Below are positions 35,701 to 47,272 of a DNA stretch of 64,000 nt, piece by piece. The stretch spans positions 930,001 to 994,000 of the forward strand of contig CAWUHX010000029.1 of the NCBI GenBank assembly GCA_963922205.1, in the 5' to 3' direction. Positions within the stretch are counted from its first letter, which is position 1, and each line of letters opens with the position of its first letter. The notes under the pieces were generated by a model. That model was given only the letters and a program-made list of their open reading frames with translations, made no database searches and had not been told where the DNA came from. The translations under genes were made by a program, and so were the position numbers. Source of the stretch: Romanomermis culicivorax (taxonomy: Eukaryota > Nematoda > Enoplea > Mermithida > Mermithidae).

Positions 35701-35985
35701 AATGAAAAACATAGCGATTCCATCCTATATTTATTTTATTATTGAAGAAAAATAAGAAAGATAGCCGAAATAGTCAAAGCAAAGAAATGTGGATTAGCCG
35801 GTTGGATTTACCTTCTTGATGTATTTGATATTTTCTGGGATGGATTCCACGCACATCGAAATTTGTTTGAAACTGATGGATTGCATTTGAGCCATGCTGG
35901 AAAGATGAAATTTTCCGAATTGATGTATGAAGCTGTTACCTCTTTGATTTCCAATACGATGCAATCATGTAAATTTTTGGTGTAG
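32742..35985 (+). CDS. NADAR domain fused to SGNH hydrolase, six exons, MULE cargo
   Basis: Exons 32742-32950, 33959-34089, 34141-34231, 34890-35251, 35348-35457 and 35748-35985 join in phase with GT/AG ends. From the ATG at 32752 they give about 376 residues. NADAR part (about 18-190): LFRSTGPNPILSHFY, SSVEQAYQFFKVK, KILSTSYPHEQKSIG, KWDRIKEL, CSFWGI and GGENKSGKIWERIR, the usual NADAR block order. SGNH part (about 195-370): candidate Ser block VIALSDKT, GAND in IIIHAGANDLY, and DGLHLSHAGK with Asp and His. NADAR proteins act on ADP-ribosyl or N-glycosidic bonds; SGNH enzymes are esterases or lipases. The substrate is unknown. The third intron is the weakest join. A splice acceptor just before the first exon suggests an upstream 5' exon. 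Confidence 0.8.
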
Positions 35986-36017
35986 CTCTCTGAAGCTTTG
36001 ATTGAAAAGTGCTGAAT

Positions 36018-36023
36018 AATAAA
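36018..36023 (+). terminator. Poly(A) signal of cargo gene
   Basis: AATAAA 33 bases after the TAG stop (35983-35985) of the NADAR-SGNH gene. Confidence 0.55.
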
Positions 36024-37029
36024 AGTAGCCTGCAGGTCCTAAAATGAAGAAAAAAGATAAAAACGTTTTAGAAAAACGCAAATTCTTACCTCATAAACAC
36101 TTACTCTTTGTACTTCCAATATTTCAACTCGATTTTTAACATTAAATAAAAAGATTTAAAATAGACGCAGAATATGCATTACATGAGAACATGAAATACA
36201 ACAGTAATAATAAAGATGACACTGACAACAAAAAATTTCACACAAGAACATTATCATCAGCTAAGCAGCATTGTTAAAAGCTGACTGAAAATGTTCCATC
36301 GAAATTTTTTATTTTGCTTTGGTCAGCAATCTTGAAAGCACAAAGATAGACAAACGAATGGCTACTGGAACTTTTGACGTATTAAAATGATCCATAATAA
36401 AATAATTACAAAAAATATTGCGCGGGCAAAAAGAATAATTTTTTACAAACTTATAACAGGTAGAAATGACACAAATTAACACATTTGAACTGAAAAATGA
36501 GATAATGAAGATGAAAATGATTTAAAGCACAACCGGATATTCTGAAACTACAATTTACAGATTAAAAATCCAAATTAGGAACAACGGAGTTTCACAATAA
36601 TTGAAAGGATCGAAGTCGAAAATGAAAATTTCACAACACAATCAAAATATTCACTTACTCAATTAAAAAATCAAAACTACGAGTTGAGGAATTTTTGTGA
36701 AGTTCAAAATTAGGATGAAAATTTGTGAAAATAAACAATTTTCAACACCAGAATCTGTGCTGCAATAATAATTTTAAAAACGCCTCAGCAGAAGACTCTT
36801 TACACTGCTACTGAGGAAACGATTATATATAAATCAATTTGCTTAATAAAAACTAACTCTCTTCACTATTCAATGATAAGAGCACTAATCACTGAAATGA
36901 TATCGACAATCAAGTGCCCCTACTACCGAAGATTTGGGTTCATGCTGCACAAAGATGCCGAACATCATAATCAGGATTTATGCAATTACATTTGATTTCA
37001 GTGCAATGATTCATGTGCAAAGAAAGCAT
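36024..37029. other. Non-coding spacer between convergent MULE genes
   Basis: AT-rich. I see no coding frame or repeat. Both MULE genes end into this stretch. Confidence 0.5.
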
Positions 37030-40000
37030 TTACGATATGACTTCAGAGCGCAAAAATATAAGCAACTCAATTTGAGTGTGACTAATTTCGGTTGGGGAAA
37101 TTTTGTCATGTTGCAAACCATCATATTTGAAGAATTGTCTACCAAATTTGAATGTACTAGAAAAATGATCAGGAGAATGGTTGACAGCGCCAATCAGTTC
37201 GTAATCAAGACCAAAAAATTTCAAAGTTTGTGGATATTTCTTGCTTAAGCAGTACACATCACTGGCAGGCAGCAATAGAAATTCAGGGTGGTTCCCAGTG
37301 AGTCCACAATTTTTGAAGGATCTTATACCAGTGCTGCAAATGCTGCATTCGGTGAAATAATTGCTACTCCATTGATCCATGAGTTCCTGTAAATCAATAT
37401 TGTGATCTAGGTTCAAAAACCGGTAAAAATTTATTCCATGATTATTTTCCAAGATAATTTGCTTTCTGCAATTTTTCAAATCACACTTGCTATTTATCGT
37501 AGTCTCACAATTATTATCAAAATGTGAAATGAACCTGTCATGCAAACTCCCATGGAAATCGTAGGTACAAATACCGTTCACATATTTTGAGTGATTTAAT
37601 TTTATAAATTCTGCCCAGACCCCTTTGGATGCAGCAAAGTTATTACTACGGGCTAATGATAAAACGTTTCTGAAGCATTTCACTGCCGTATTGTTACTGC
37701 GTAAAAATGTCTTTTCTAATTTTCCTCCTGTTTCCCAATTTCTGGCATGGAATGGCATGAAACATGAATCGATGGGACATGTGTTTACAAAGCAGATTCT
37801 GCCATAACCACCGAAATTATATAAATTACTGCCATCAGGAATGCACTGAAAGTCATGAGGCAAACTTACATCAAGAATCGATAGTTTAGATTTCTTTTTC
37901 GGAGATTCGTCACGTTTGAAATCATCCTCACAAAATTTGTAGGTCCAAGGAACATTGGTCTGATTCCAAGCTGGTTCTCTTGGTGATGGCACACTTTTAC
38001 AGCATTCGAAATGATACCACTCTTCACACTGAGAACATTCTATCATTTTCAATAGACCATTATCCGGTTGTCTACAAGAACAATAAATCTTAACACTACT
38101 AGTTTGTAGGGCCGAAATTTTTGTGATCTTACGAGATGCATTATAACAAGAAAATGAGTTGTCATCGAAACATTTTAGGGTGTGATTCACAATAGAAGCA
38201 CCTTTCAGGTAACATTTTTTGCTGGGGTCTCTACCATTACAAAGATCAACAGCACAGGCAATCGAAATAAGAACTTGTTCCCGCTGATTACTTGAGAAAG
38301 TAATTGGCCACAAACTCAAACGTAAAGCTGTTCCAGAATTTTTAGGCAGAGAAATCATGAATGCAATCTGACTGTAGAGGTCATTATAGTCCTCATTTTT
38401 AGTTTCAGACGAACACAAATTGATTTCTTTGGAGGAATAAATATGCACAATTCCATTACCGAGATGATTAATAGTGATAAAAGTATCTAAAAATTTGAGA
38501 ATTTGAATGAAAGAACCTTCTCGTTTCTTTAATAAACCAAGCGGACCTAAACCAGGATTCTGGGGATAATCTTTTTTGAAGGATATTGAGATAAGCTTTG
38601 CAGCTTTAGCTACAACGCTGTCACTGAGGACTTCAGCATTCTTTATTTCTTCGATTTCTTTATCTGTCAGTCTTATAGGCAGAACTTTCTTTTTTGGAAT
38701 AGATCTTTGAGGCGCAGTTAACCCACTTACATTACCTACTATTTTCCGTTTTCGACGAAAACTAATATTTTTGAGAAGATTACTGTTATTAATTGTACGA
38801 TTATCCTCACTATCGGATGCCATAGCACTTGCAGAGGTAACTGAACGAGAATCGAGAGGAGGGACCAAGATTTCTCTTGAGAAAACACTTTCGTTTTTAT
38901 ATCTTCCAAGTTCTTCATTTGGATTGGCTTTACAGTTGAAATAAATTGGGGTTGATGATCTATTATCAGATTTCAATATATTCTCATTTGTGCTACAAAT
39001 ATTTATGGTCTGATGGAAATCAGTTTGTTTTGCAACCATAGATGTAGTTCCTGATATCAAGTTTGCATTTGTTATCCTGCCCAAACTGTCAAAAATAATT
39101 TTGTCGGCTGAAATTTCGTCACACATATTTTGAAGAAATAGAACAAAATTCTGATACTTTTCCAGACTGGCTTTGGACATATCATCGCAAATTTTTCTTG
39201 CCTTTGAAAATTTTTCTTGAACACAAAGGACCTTTTGGGGTTTCGAAATGTTCAAAGCAGGCTCCACTATACTTTTTGAAACTAAAAGAGGCTGTGAAGT
39301 ATTTTTTTGAAGCTCACAATGTGCTGCTGAGAATAGAGGTTTTTTCAGATCCGGTGGAATTGATCGCAAGTTGATTAAAGCAAGATTACTGTGACTTCTA
39401 ACAGCAAATATATGTTTACAAGGCAAATCAAAATTACAATAAGCTTTACACGTGCAGACGTTTAAATTTGACTTGTCAAAAACTCGCGTTGATAGGCCAG
39501 GGAATCTGACTGAAACATTAGATTCCTGTTCAGCAATTTCGGTTTGATTTTTGTATTTACAGAATAATTTGTACTGAGAAACCAACTGATTTGTGCCAAA
39601 ATCGGTGAAGTTATTTCTGAAAAAAACAACATTTTCATCATTTTCTAGAAAAGAATCTTTGATTTTGCATTTGGCTAAAAAGTTTCTATAATTCACGTGA
39701 TATGCATGGATGGAGCAAAATTTTATCAATTCTTTGACACAAGTTAGCATATCTGAGTATTTTTGCACAACACTTTTGATAAGCATATTCTCGGCTTCTA
39801 CACGATTGGTATCATTTGTGTTGGAATTTTTGATATTTTTTCGGAAAACTGTAGCCCACATAGTCCTACACTGATACCAGTTAGCCTCAAAAGAATCTTT
39901 GAATGACAAAGGAATAGTGTCATCATTAGCGAACGTATGCCATTCATCTTCAAACACAAGTTCGTCATGGGTAAATAGAAAAGTTCGAAGCATTTTCCTT

Positions 40001-40329
40001 ACTTTTTCTCTAACTTGATCTTGACTAATGCGTTTAGAAAAAAGAACCTGCAATTCTTCCATTGAAAACTTCATACTTTTAATCAAAGCATCAAAATTTC
40101 TCTGAGTATGGACTTGGCACAAAAGGACAGAGGCATTGTGGAATGTATCATGAGCAAATTTAACAGATTGAAAATCTTTGTCGAGCAAGACCACGCCCGT
40201 TTTTTCCACAGCTTCCACATTAGATAATTTGAAATGATCAAAACACATTTTTATGTGATCGTCAGTTTCTTGTGCCAAGAACGCCCATGATACAATGCGT
40301 GTTTTGCCATTATTGTCAACAACATACAA
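37030..40329 (-). pseudogene. MULE transposase, catalytic core to C-terminus (1099 aa)
   Basis: The frame holds the second catalytic Asp in VVLLDKDF (about residue 50), a CxxH pair in LLCQVHTQRNF (71-74) and the catalytic Glu in NRVEAEN (about 178). A SWIM zinc finger follows in CTCKAYCNFDLPCKH (292-306). Residues about 555-720 resemble a Ulp1/C48 protease-like domain, but the expected His-Trp and Asp-Cys-Gly positions are replaced. A PHD finger follows (750-803; IYCSCRQ, IECSQCEEWYHFECC). The last ~250 residues look like a ubiquitin-hydrolase (USP) fold, with NTCPIDSCF and NHSPDHF, YDGL near the end. The first Asp (VDGTY) is in another frame just upstream, so the gene is broken near 40340-40375. 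Domain names come from motif reading. Confidence 0.85.
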
Positions 40330-41435
40330 CGAAAAGATAGCAGGTGTACCCGCAATTGTTCAGGCGATAGGTTCCATCAACCTCCAGAAGATGTGGAAAA
40401 CTGCTACACCATTGAGACATAACAGTGTTAAGGAAAAATATCATTTCGATAACACCAGATATTTCATATGTTATTACCTTGACATATGCACCAGGATCAA
40501 GATTTTTTTGTTCTTCTAAATATTCAACGACTTTTCTCGGAATGGATTTCTCTGTATCTATATTTTTTCTAGCCACAAAATTTGCTATATCCTTCGAACT
40601 AACATATTTACCATGATTTTTGCGGATGCTTTCTGCTAGAAGTTTTCTATTGGGCTGAATATCATTTGTATCGAGAACAAAGTTACCTAAGTCACCAGTA
40701 AGTTTGCGCTGTTCAGGATAAAAATAAAGTTTCTTCGGAAGGTACATGATTTTCATGAATAAAATTCGCGGCAGTAACGCGCAAGCATTTTTTCTTTTTG
40801 CTGAACGAAATTTTGATCTCACTTCCACAACCCAAGCCAAAATAACTTTGCTTAGGACGTTGACCTTTACTAGTTACTTGCCTTCTTATGCCGTTCTTAC
40901 AATCAAAATGGCAGTACGTATAAACGAATGGGGAATTTTCGTCCGGAAATTTGATACTTTTTCGAATAGAAAATTGCTGGAAAGTAGAATTTTGGAGTTC
41001 GATTAGCTTGTGATGAAACTGTTCGAAAGTTTTAAAACAGTCACCAACTTGCATGAATCCTGACGAAGATTTGGTGAAATCTGACTTCGGAATCACATTT
41101 TTATCGGGGGGAAGTGGATTGGAAGGAGCTCTGAAGTCATCTTCGTCGAAATTGGAAGGAAGATGTTCATCTACCATGATGCTTCCACGAGCAGCAGTAA
41201 AATTCAGCTCACAAGATCTGTGGCTGCACAGATCCGCGGAAAAACGATACAATAAAACAAAAGCGTAACAAAGAAAATCACGATAATTATACGACCACAA
41301 AGGCAACACACGATGGAAATCCAAAAAACCCAAAATACCCAAAAACACACGATAGAAATAGAATATCCAAGATACCCAACCCGCAAGATTATATTTACAC
41401 AGTAAAAAAGCTCTATGATCATATCGACAATTCAA
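40316..41435 (-). pseudogene. MULE transposase N-terminal part, two frames
   Basis: Frame 41435-40713 encodes an N-terminal region with Ser/Pro-rich sequence and a Cys/His-containing block (YCHFDCKNG, YFGLGCGSE, HENHVPSEE), like DNA-binding domains found at the start of MULE transposases. The frame changes near 40725, and 40840-40316 continues with YFYPEQRKLTGDL to LLEVDGTYRL, which contains the first catalytic Asp. A second frame change leads into the 1099-residue frame. A small intron around 40400-40480 is conceivable (GTAATAAC donor on the minus strand), but I could not make its phases agree. Confidence 0.7.
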
Positions 41436-41640
41436 TAATAACCAACACTACAGACTTGCAAACATTATACAGAGGAAGATCTCAAATCAACAGGAACTTT
41501 TCTTGAGCATCACGTAGTGTGATGGAGACGAGTGTCCCACCTGCATTTGCATTCATGTTAGTTATCTTCAAATGAGCGCAGGTTACACAATTCACTGAAT
41601 TAACTCAACGGTCTACTGTATGTACATGGATATACATATT

Positions 41641-41733
41641 AGCAAAACACAGTCTGTATAGTCGCTTGTCTATACAGACTGCAGTCTGTATAGTCAGGCG
41701 GATATACAGACTGCAGTCTGTATAGCCACAGCC
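41641..41733. repeat. MULE right terminal inverted repeat
   Basis: Reverse complement of 31958-32050 with a single mismatch (GACAGGCG against GACAAGCG). It has the same two palindromes and half site. Confidence 0.93.
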
Positions 41734-41742
41734 CTACCCTAT
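41734..41742. repeat. MULE target-site duplication, right copy
   Basis: CTACCCTAT. It also forms bases 3-11 of the foldback tip CACTACCCTATAGCGTTAT. Confidence 0.95.
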
Positions 41743-44700
41743 AGCGTTATGAGTGTATATACAGTATATTCGTCGGATTGTCGACTACTAAAGCAAGAGG
41801 ATCAACTTGCTCATCGATTCTCAAAATAGCCATAAAGAGCTAAAAACGCGTCAAACGGCAGGGACACCACCTTGGGAGGCTTGGGCACGACCACACGACC
41901 CGCGGGAGGTCAAGGAGTAAGACGTCGCACAATTTATTGCAAATTTGTACTGTTTTTTGGAATCTTTTCAACAATTTGATAAAAATTGTGACTACTAAAA
42001 TGAGCGTTTTGTGCGGCACATTGTGACGGGCCAGGCCACATGCCCGGCGGGAGGTCAAGGGGTAAGGCGCCGCACATATTCTTGCAAATTGCGCTGTTCC
42101 TTGGAATTTTTTCAACAATTTGATTAAAATATTGACTACTAAAATGAGCGTTAAGTGCGACACATTGTGAGGGGCCAGGCCACATGCCCCTCGGGAGGTC
42201 AAGGGGTTAGGCGCCACACACATTCTTGCAAAATTTTTATTTTTTATATGTTTTTTTCTTAGAAATTCTTGTTTTTTTGTTTTCTATATTTGTTTTTTCT
42301 TCTTCTTTTTTCGCGTTTTTTTAGTTAATTTTTTTAGTTATGTGGAGTTCATTAGCGTTTTTATCAGCTTTTCCCATATATTTTAGCTAGCTATAATTTT
42401 AGAATTTCTAGGTACTTTGGAGTTCAACAGTTGTCATTATTAATTATGTATATTTTATATTTTCTTCGAGAATATTTGGAATTTTAGTTATAGAGTTTGA
42501 AGGGGGCAACCTTTCTTCTACTTTTATTCTTCAAACTCTATAACTAAAATTCCAAATATTCTCGAAGAAAATATAAACTATACATAATTAATAATGACAA
42601 CTGTTGAACTCCAAAGTAGCTAGAAATTCTAAAATTATAGCTAGCTAAAATATATGGGAAAAGCTGATAAAAACGCTAATGAACTCTACAGTTATTGTAT
42701 TGTTTTTCTCGGTTTTATGTGTTTTCTTCCAAATTCTTCTATTCTTTTGCTAGCTGTCTGTTTTTACTCATTTACTCATCTTTTTCTTTTTCTTTTTTTG
42801 TTTTTTTGTTAAGCATTAGTTTTTAGTTTTAAAAATCGCGATTTCTGTATTTGTATTTCTTTTTTTTCCTTTTTGTTATTTCTTCATTTTTACTTATTTC
42901 TAGTTTTTTTATCTGTTTTTTCTCCAGTTTTTTATTGAATATTTAGTTATTTTTTGTTTATTCATTTTAATTTATCTTTTTTCAGTTTATGAATTTTTGT
43001 CGAGTTGTTTTTTGATTACTTTTTTTTACTTTTTCGTATGTATTTATTTTTTCAGTTTTAAATATTTTCTTTCAAATTTTTGTCTTTTGCTGGCTGTCTG
43101 TTTTTATTCATTTTTTAAAATTTTTCTTTTGTTTTTTTCAGTTTGTTGATTTATTTTTTCAGGTTTTGATTTTAATTGAAAATTGTATTTCTCTGTTTTT
43201 GTCTTTTATTGATTTTGTTTTTGTCAAGTTTTTTTCATTTTTTGATTTATTTTTTTGCTTTTGTCTTTTTTGTCGGTTTAAATATGGTTTTTGTTGTCAA
43301 GTTTTTTGTTTTTTATTGAAAAATTATAGTTCAAGATGTCACACAATTATGTAATTTTTGGGAAAACACACGGCAAGCTGGCCATTGAACATTCGACGTA
43401 AAATTCGACGTTGACCCAAAGTTAAATCTGAAAATTGAAATTTATTCGACCACTAGAAGAAAAAAATTGAAATTAAAAAAAATTAAAAATGAAAAAAAAA
43501 TTTTCAACAAAAAATTTTTTTTTAATTCAAGAAAATAAAAACAGAAAACAAATACAAACGGAAAGCAAATGCAGCACAAAAACCATAAAATTGATAACAA
43601 TGCACAATTTTTCAGAAAAAAAATTTCAGAAAACTAAAAACGTAGAAATAAACTACAAAAAAACGAAAAAAACAGATTAAAAAATTACGAAAAAACATTT
43701 TTTGATGTAAAATAAACCACAAAAACAAATAAAATCCAAAAAACCAAAAATTCTATCATGAACTCTAATTTTGCATAGAAAAAAACAAAAAATCAACAAA
43801 AAAGAGAACAAAAAATAAAACACAAAAAACAAAAAAATTTAATCATAAACTATAATTTTCAAGCCAAAGCACTAAAAAACTTGACAAAAGAACAATAAAA
43901 AACACAAACAAGAATAAATAAGAAAAAATTTAAAAAAAGCGAAAACACACCAAAAATGTCAGCATAAACTAAAATTTTTTTTTGAAAAAACAAAAACACT
44001 GAAAAAATAAAAACAAAAGAAACAAAAAATGATCATAAACTATAATTTTCACACAAAACATGATAGAAGTTAACAAAAAAACAACAAAATAGAAAAACGG
44101 AAGAAAAGCAAACAAAAAGAATAAAAAATAAAATCTGCAATTTTTTCTGGAGAAAAACATAGCAAATAAAAATCAGAAAGCAAGTAAAACAAAAAACAGA
44201 AAGCAAGTGAAGCACAAAAAAACAAAAATGTCAGCATAGACTATCATTTTTTATTGAAAAAACGAAAACAGTTGAAAAAATAAAACACAAATAAAGAAAA
44301 AAACAAAAAAATAAAAAGAAAAAAATGAGTAAATGAGTAAAAACAGACAGCTAGCAAAAGAATAGAAGAATTTGGAAGAAAACACATAAAACCGAGAAAA
44401 AAACAAAAAATACAATAACTAAAAAAATTAAATAAAAAACACGAAAAAATAAGAAAAAACAAATATAAAAAACCAAAAAAACAAGAAAATAAAAGAAAAA
44501 ACATATGAAAAATAAAAATGTTGCAGGAATATGTGCAGCGCCTTACTCCTTGAACTCCCGCGGGGCATGTGGCCTGGTCCCTCACAATGTGTCGCAGTTA
44601 ATGCTCATTTTAGTAGTCAATATTATAATCAAATTGTTGAAAGATTCCAATAAACAGCGCAATTGGCAAGAATATGTACGGCGCCTTACCCCTTGACCTC

Positions 44701-45162
44701 CCGCGGGGCATGTGGCCTGGCCCCTCACAATGTGTCGCCATTAACGCTCATTTTAGTAATCAATATTTTAATCAAATTGTTGAAAAAATTCCAAGGAACA
44801 GCGCAATTTGCAAGAATATGTGCGGCGCCTTACCCCTTGACCTCCCGCGGGGCATGTGGCCTGGCCCCTCACAATGGGTCGCACTTGACGCTCATTTTAG
44901 TAGTCAATATTTTAATCAAATTGTTGAAAAGATTCCAAGAAACAGCACAATTTGCAAGAAATTGTGCGGCGTCTTACCCCTTGACCTCCCGCGGGTCGTG
45001 TGGTCGTGCCCAAGCCTCCCAAGGTGGTGTCCCTGCCGTTTGACGCGTTTTTAGCTCTTTATGGCTATTTTGGAAATTGATGAGCAAGTTGATCTTTTTG
45101 TTACAGTAATCGATAATTTGACAAATATACTCTATATATCATTATAACGCTATAGGGTAGTG
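41743..45162. mobile_element. Foldback element split by the MULE
   Basis: The ends are CACTACCCTATAGCGTTAT and ATAACGCTATAGGGTAGTG. The first 11 bases of the left end lie on the other side of the MULE (31947-31957). Each arm has an outer unique part, then GC-rich tandem units of about 140 bp (three on the left, four on the right; signature CTTGACCTCCCGCGGGGCAT), then a long T-rich (left) or A-rich (right) tract whose sequences are complementary. Frames in the GC-rich units and tracts are repeat artefacts. Internal arrays in long inverted arms resemble the FB/Galileo style of foldback transposon. No transposase is present. Confidence 0.8.
42342..42689. mobile_element. 348-bp near-perfect palindromic MITE inside foldback arm
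   Basis: It runs from GTGGAGTTCATTAGCG to CGCTAATGAACTCTAC with arms of about 160 bp and a ~30-bp centre near 42500-42530. The 6-bp word AGTTAT occurs at 42336-42341 and 42690-42695 and is a probable target duplication. The right foldback arm lacks this block, so it inserted after the arms formed. Confidence 0.8.
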
Positions 45163-45208
45163 TGCACCAGCTGCAGTAATACCAATATATTCATGCAACC
45201 ATTTATAT

Positions 45209-45388
45209 CATACCTGTAAGAGGTCCGACCAGTTAGGGGGGGGGGGGGTAAACCCGAACTTTTAGGGGGGGTCGGAAAAAGTCAAAATTCTTCCCAAAAA
45301 AAGCCAAAAAAGGCACTTTTTTGCCAATTTTTTCAAGTCCGGGTGGGGGTTGGGTATATGGTGTTGGCCAAGTTGGGGGGGGGATCAG
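45209..45388. mobile_element. Family A MITE, right end missing
   Basis: CATACCTGTAAGAGGTCCGA, CCAGTTAGGGG, a second G run and GGCCAAGTTGGGGG are present. The expected CCCC block and TTACAGGTATG end are absent. It lies just right of the foldback element, in repeat R sequence. Confidence 0.75.
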
Positions 45389-46151
45389 AAAATGCAATTA
45401 TAAGAATACCATCTTATAATTTCATTTTCTTATAATTGCTGCCTCTATTGTGAGAGAATCAGAACTTGATACATTTTATGAATGAGACATTGTTCGAGCA
45501 CATCAAGTTACACCAAATATGTGATTTTCAGGTAAGGTTAATTTTTTACTCATCACAACTCAGTTGAATATTTCAGAAATCATATCTTAAAATTTTGTGT
45601 AAATACAATTTCATTTGGCAGAGCAAAAGCCGGAAGCAGAGAAGAAAGAGTGCAAGTAAAGAGCATAGTTGGTTGGGCCGAGCTTTGTCTACTCTGTATA
45701 TATGATTTTTTGTTTTTAAAAAAATTGAAAAATCTAAAATATTTTGGTTTTCATCAGGTACACTGAAAAAAATTCGGTGTCATGAACAAAATTTATTTGA
45801 TGCAGTAATCACAATGAACATAATCAAAAACTATAACTTGCACATTAAAATTTTCGGGCTTTTGAAAAAAAAGTCGTTTCGGCCCAGCCGGGCCCAGGAA
45901 TATTTTCAGACAGTTCATGTCCTAACAATAACACTTGAAAGTCGAATATATCCATCTTTTCTCGATGGGTATATATCGATTTTTTTAAATTTGTGTGTTG
46001 ATGAAAATCATCCACCCTAAAGTGGGTGACTTTTATCAACACGCAAATTTTTGGACATGTGATGATAAAAGTTGAAACAAATATAAGATGTTAAAACAAA
46101 TATAACGCAACAGTAAATCACCAAATCGATATTTTTCTATAGTGTCTAGAT
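45389..46151. other. Intergenic; small hairpin, no gene
   Basis: GCAATTATAAGAA near 45396 is complementary to TTCTTATAATTGC near 45430, giving a small stem-loop. The rest is AT-rich without supported genes. Confidence 0.45.
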
Positions 46152-47193
46152 TAGTGATGTTCTGGTACCACTTTTCCAGCTGGTACCAGTACTTTTATGT
46201 TACATGTAATAAAGAGTAAATAAACATGTACTTTTATTCTTAACATAGTACACTGTACCTATACATAACGTTAATATTAAAAAACCAATCTGTATATTTT
46301 ACATCGAAACTCAAAAAGCCATTACAGATTGAGTTTATATCAAAAACCTTTTGAAAAGTAATAAATTCAAATTATTCGGAAAGATTCAAAAGATGATAGG
46401 TTTAACAGTTTTGCAGACCTAAACAACAAAAAATACTGTACTTCTTGGTTTTAAAAAATAAGGTTTTAAAATTTTAAAAGTTGCGCTTTTATTTCTAAAA
46501 TTAACTATAATTAAATTGCTATTGCATGAACATCAATTAATTCTTCAGAGCTATTATATTTGTTTATAAAATTAAATGTCATTGCTAAAGTCACTAGTAA
46601 AAGCAAAAATGAAAGCAGAAACGTTGTCAAATTTCAACACAGAAAATCGCCAGTGATCGGCCTAACATTGCAAAAATCCAGAAAATAAAACTGCAAAATT
46701 CGAAGTGACCTCATATTTTAATTGAGGTAATAATTTGATTGACAACTCATAATATGCAGGTATCTATTATCTATGTTCATTGCCTTTGTTTCCGAAAATT
46801 TGTCAAGGGATGCAGACCCTTTAGACTTTTGGGCTTGAAATCAATCAAATTTTCCTCAATTGGCGAAATTAACCAAAAAGTTCTTATCAGCACCGGTAAC
46901 TTCTGTGCGGGCGCGATTTGCATTGATACCCAGCCGTCTTTTGCCAGAAAACTTGGAGAAGTCGGTCTATTTGTGCAAAACTCTTAAAGCTGTTACTTTT
47001 ACTTATTAAATTGTTGATTTGAAATAAAGTTTATCTTATGATTCAGACTTTTTAATCGAATATAGTCACGATTATGAGTCTCAATGATTATATTAATATT
47101 GTTGTACAATTTTAGGTACCGGCACTGATACCACCATGGTACCGGTCTGGTACTGGTACCTTGGTACCACCGCCAGTACCAGATGCATCACTA
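46152..47193. mobile_element. Non-autonomous hAT-like element with GGTACC arrays
   Basis: The ends are TAGTGATGTTCTGGTACC and GTACCAGATGCATCACTA. Flanks GTCTAGAT (46144-46151) and ATCTAGAT (47194-47201) match at 7 of 8 positions. Both subterminal zones contain several GGTACC words. The interior frame at 46739-46987 has no recognisable domain, so there is no transposase. Confidence 0.72.
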
Positions 47194-47272
47194 ATCTAGA
47201 TGCAGATAATCAAAGAGCATTGAAGCTTACAAATTCAACTTTTATAACTTTATTTATGTGGATTGAGCCCTT

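Larger units (their letters stand above)
31958..41733. mobile_element. Mutator-like (MULE) transposon, 9.8 kb, with cargo gene
   Basis: Boundaries are defined by 93-bp terminal inverted repeats matching at 92 positions and by the exact 9-bp duplication CTACCCTAT. It holds two convergent transcription units: a NADAR-SGNH gene on the plus strand (32742-35985) and a transposase with accessory domains on the minus strand (about 41435-37030). About 1 kb between them is non-coding. The transposase is split by two frame changes, so this copy is probably no longer autonomous, although near-identical ends and an intact duplication argue against great age. A diverged piece of repeat R lies inside (about 33577-33735), within an intron of the cargo gene. 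Confidence 0.93.

Noticed and set aside
39000..40329. Transposase region as a host FAR1-like gene
   Set aside because: It lies inside exact MULE ends with a target duplication and is frame-broken, so it is the element's own transposase.
42690..44510. Phe- and Lys-rich ORFs looking like membrane proteins
   Set aside because: They come from T-rich and A-rich complementary tracts of the foldback arms.
41840..45054. Repeated ORFs in the foldback GC-rich blocks (NPLTSRGACGLAPHN-type)
   Set aside because: They follow the ~140-bp tandem units in two frames and in both mirrored arms, so they are repeat artefacts.
41743..45162. CRISPR-like regular repeats
   Set aside because: The ~140-bp units are tandem without unique spacers, and the setting is a eukaryotic foldback element.
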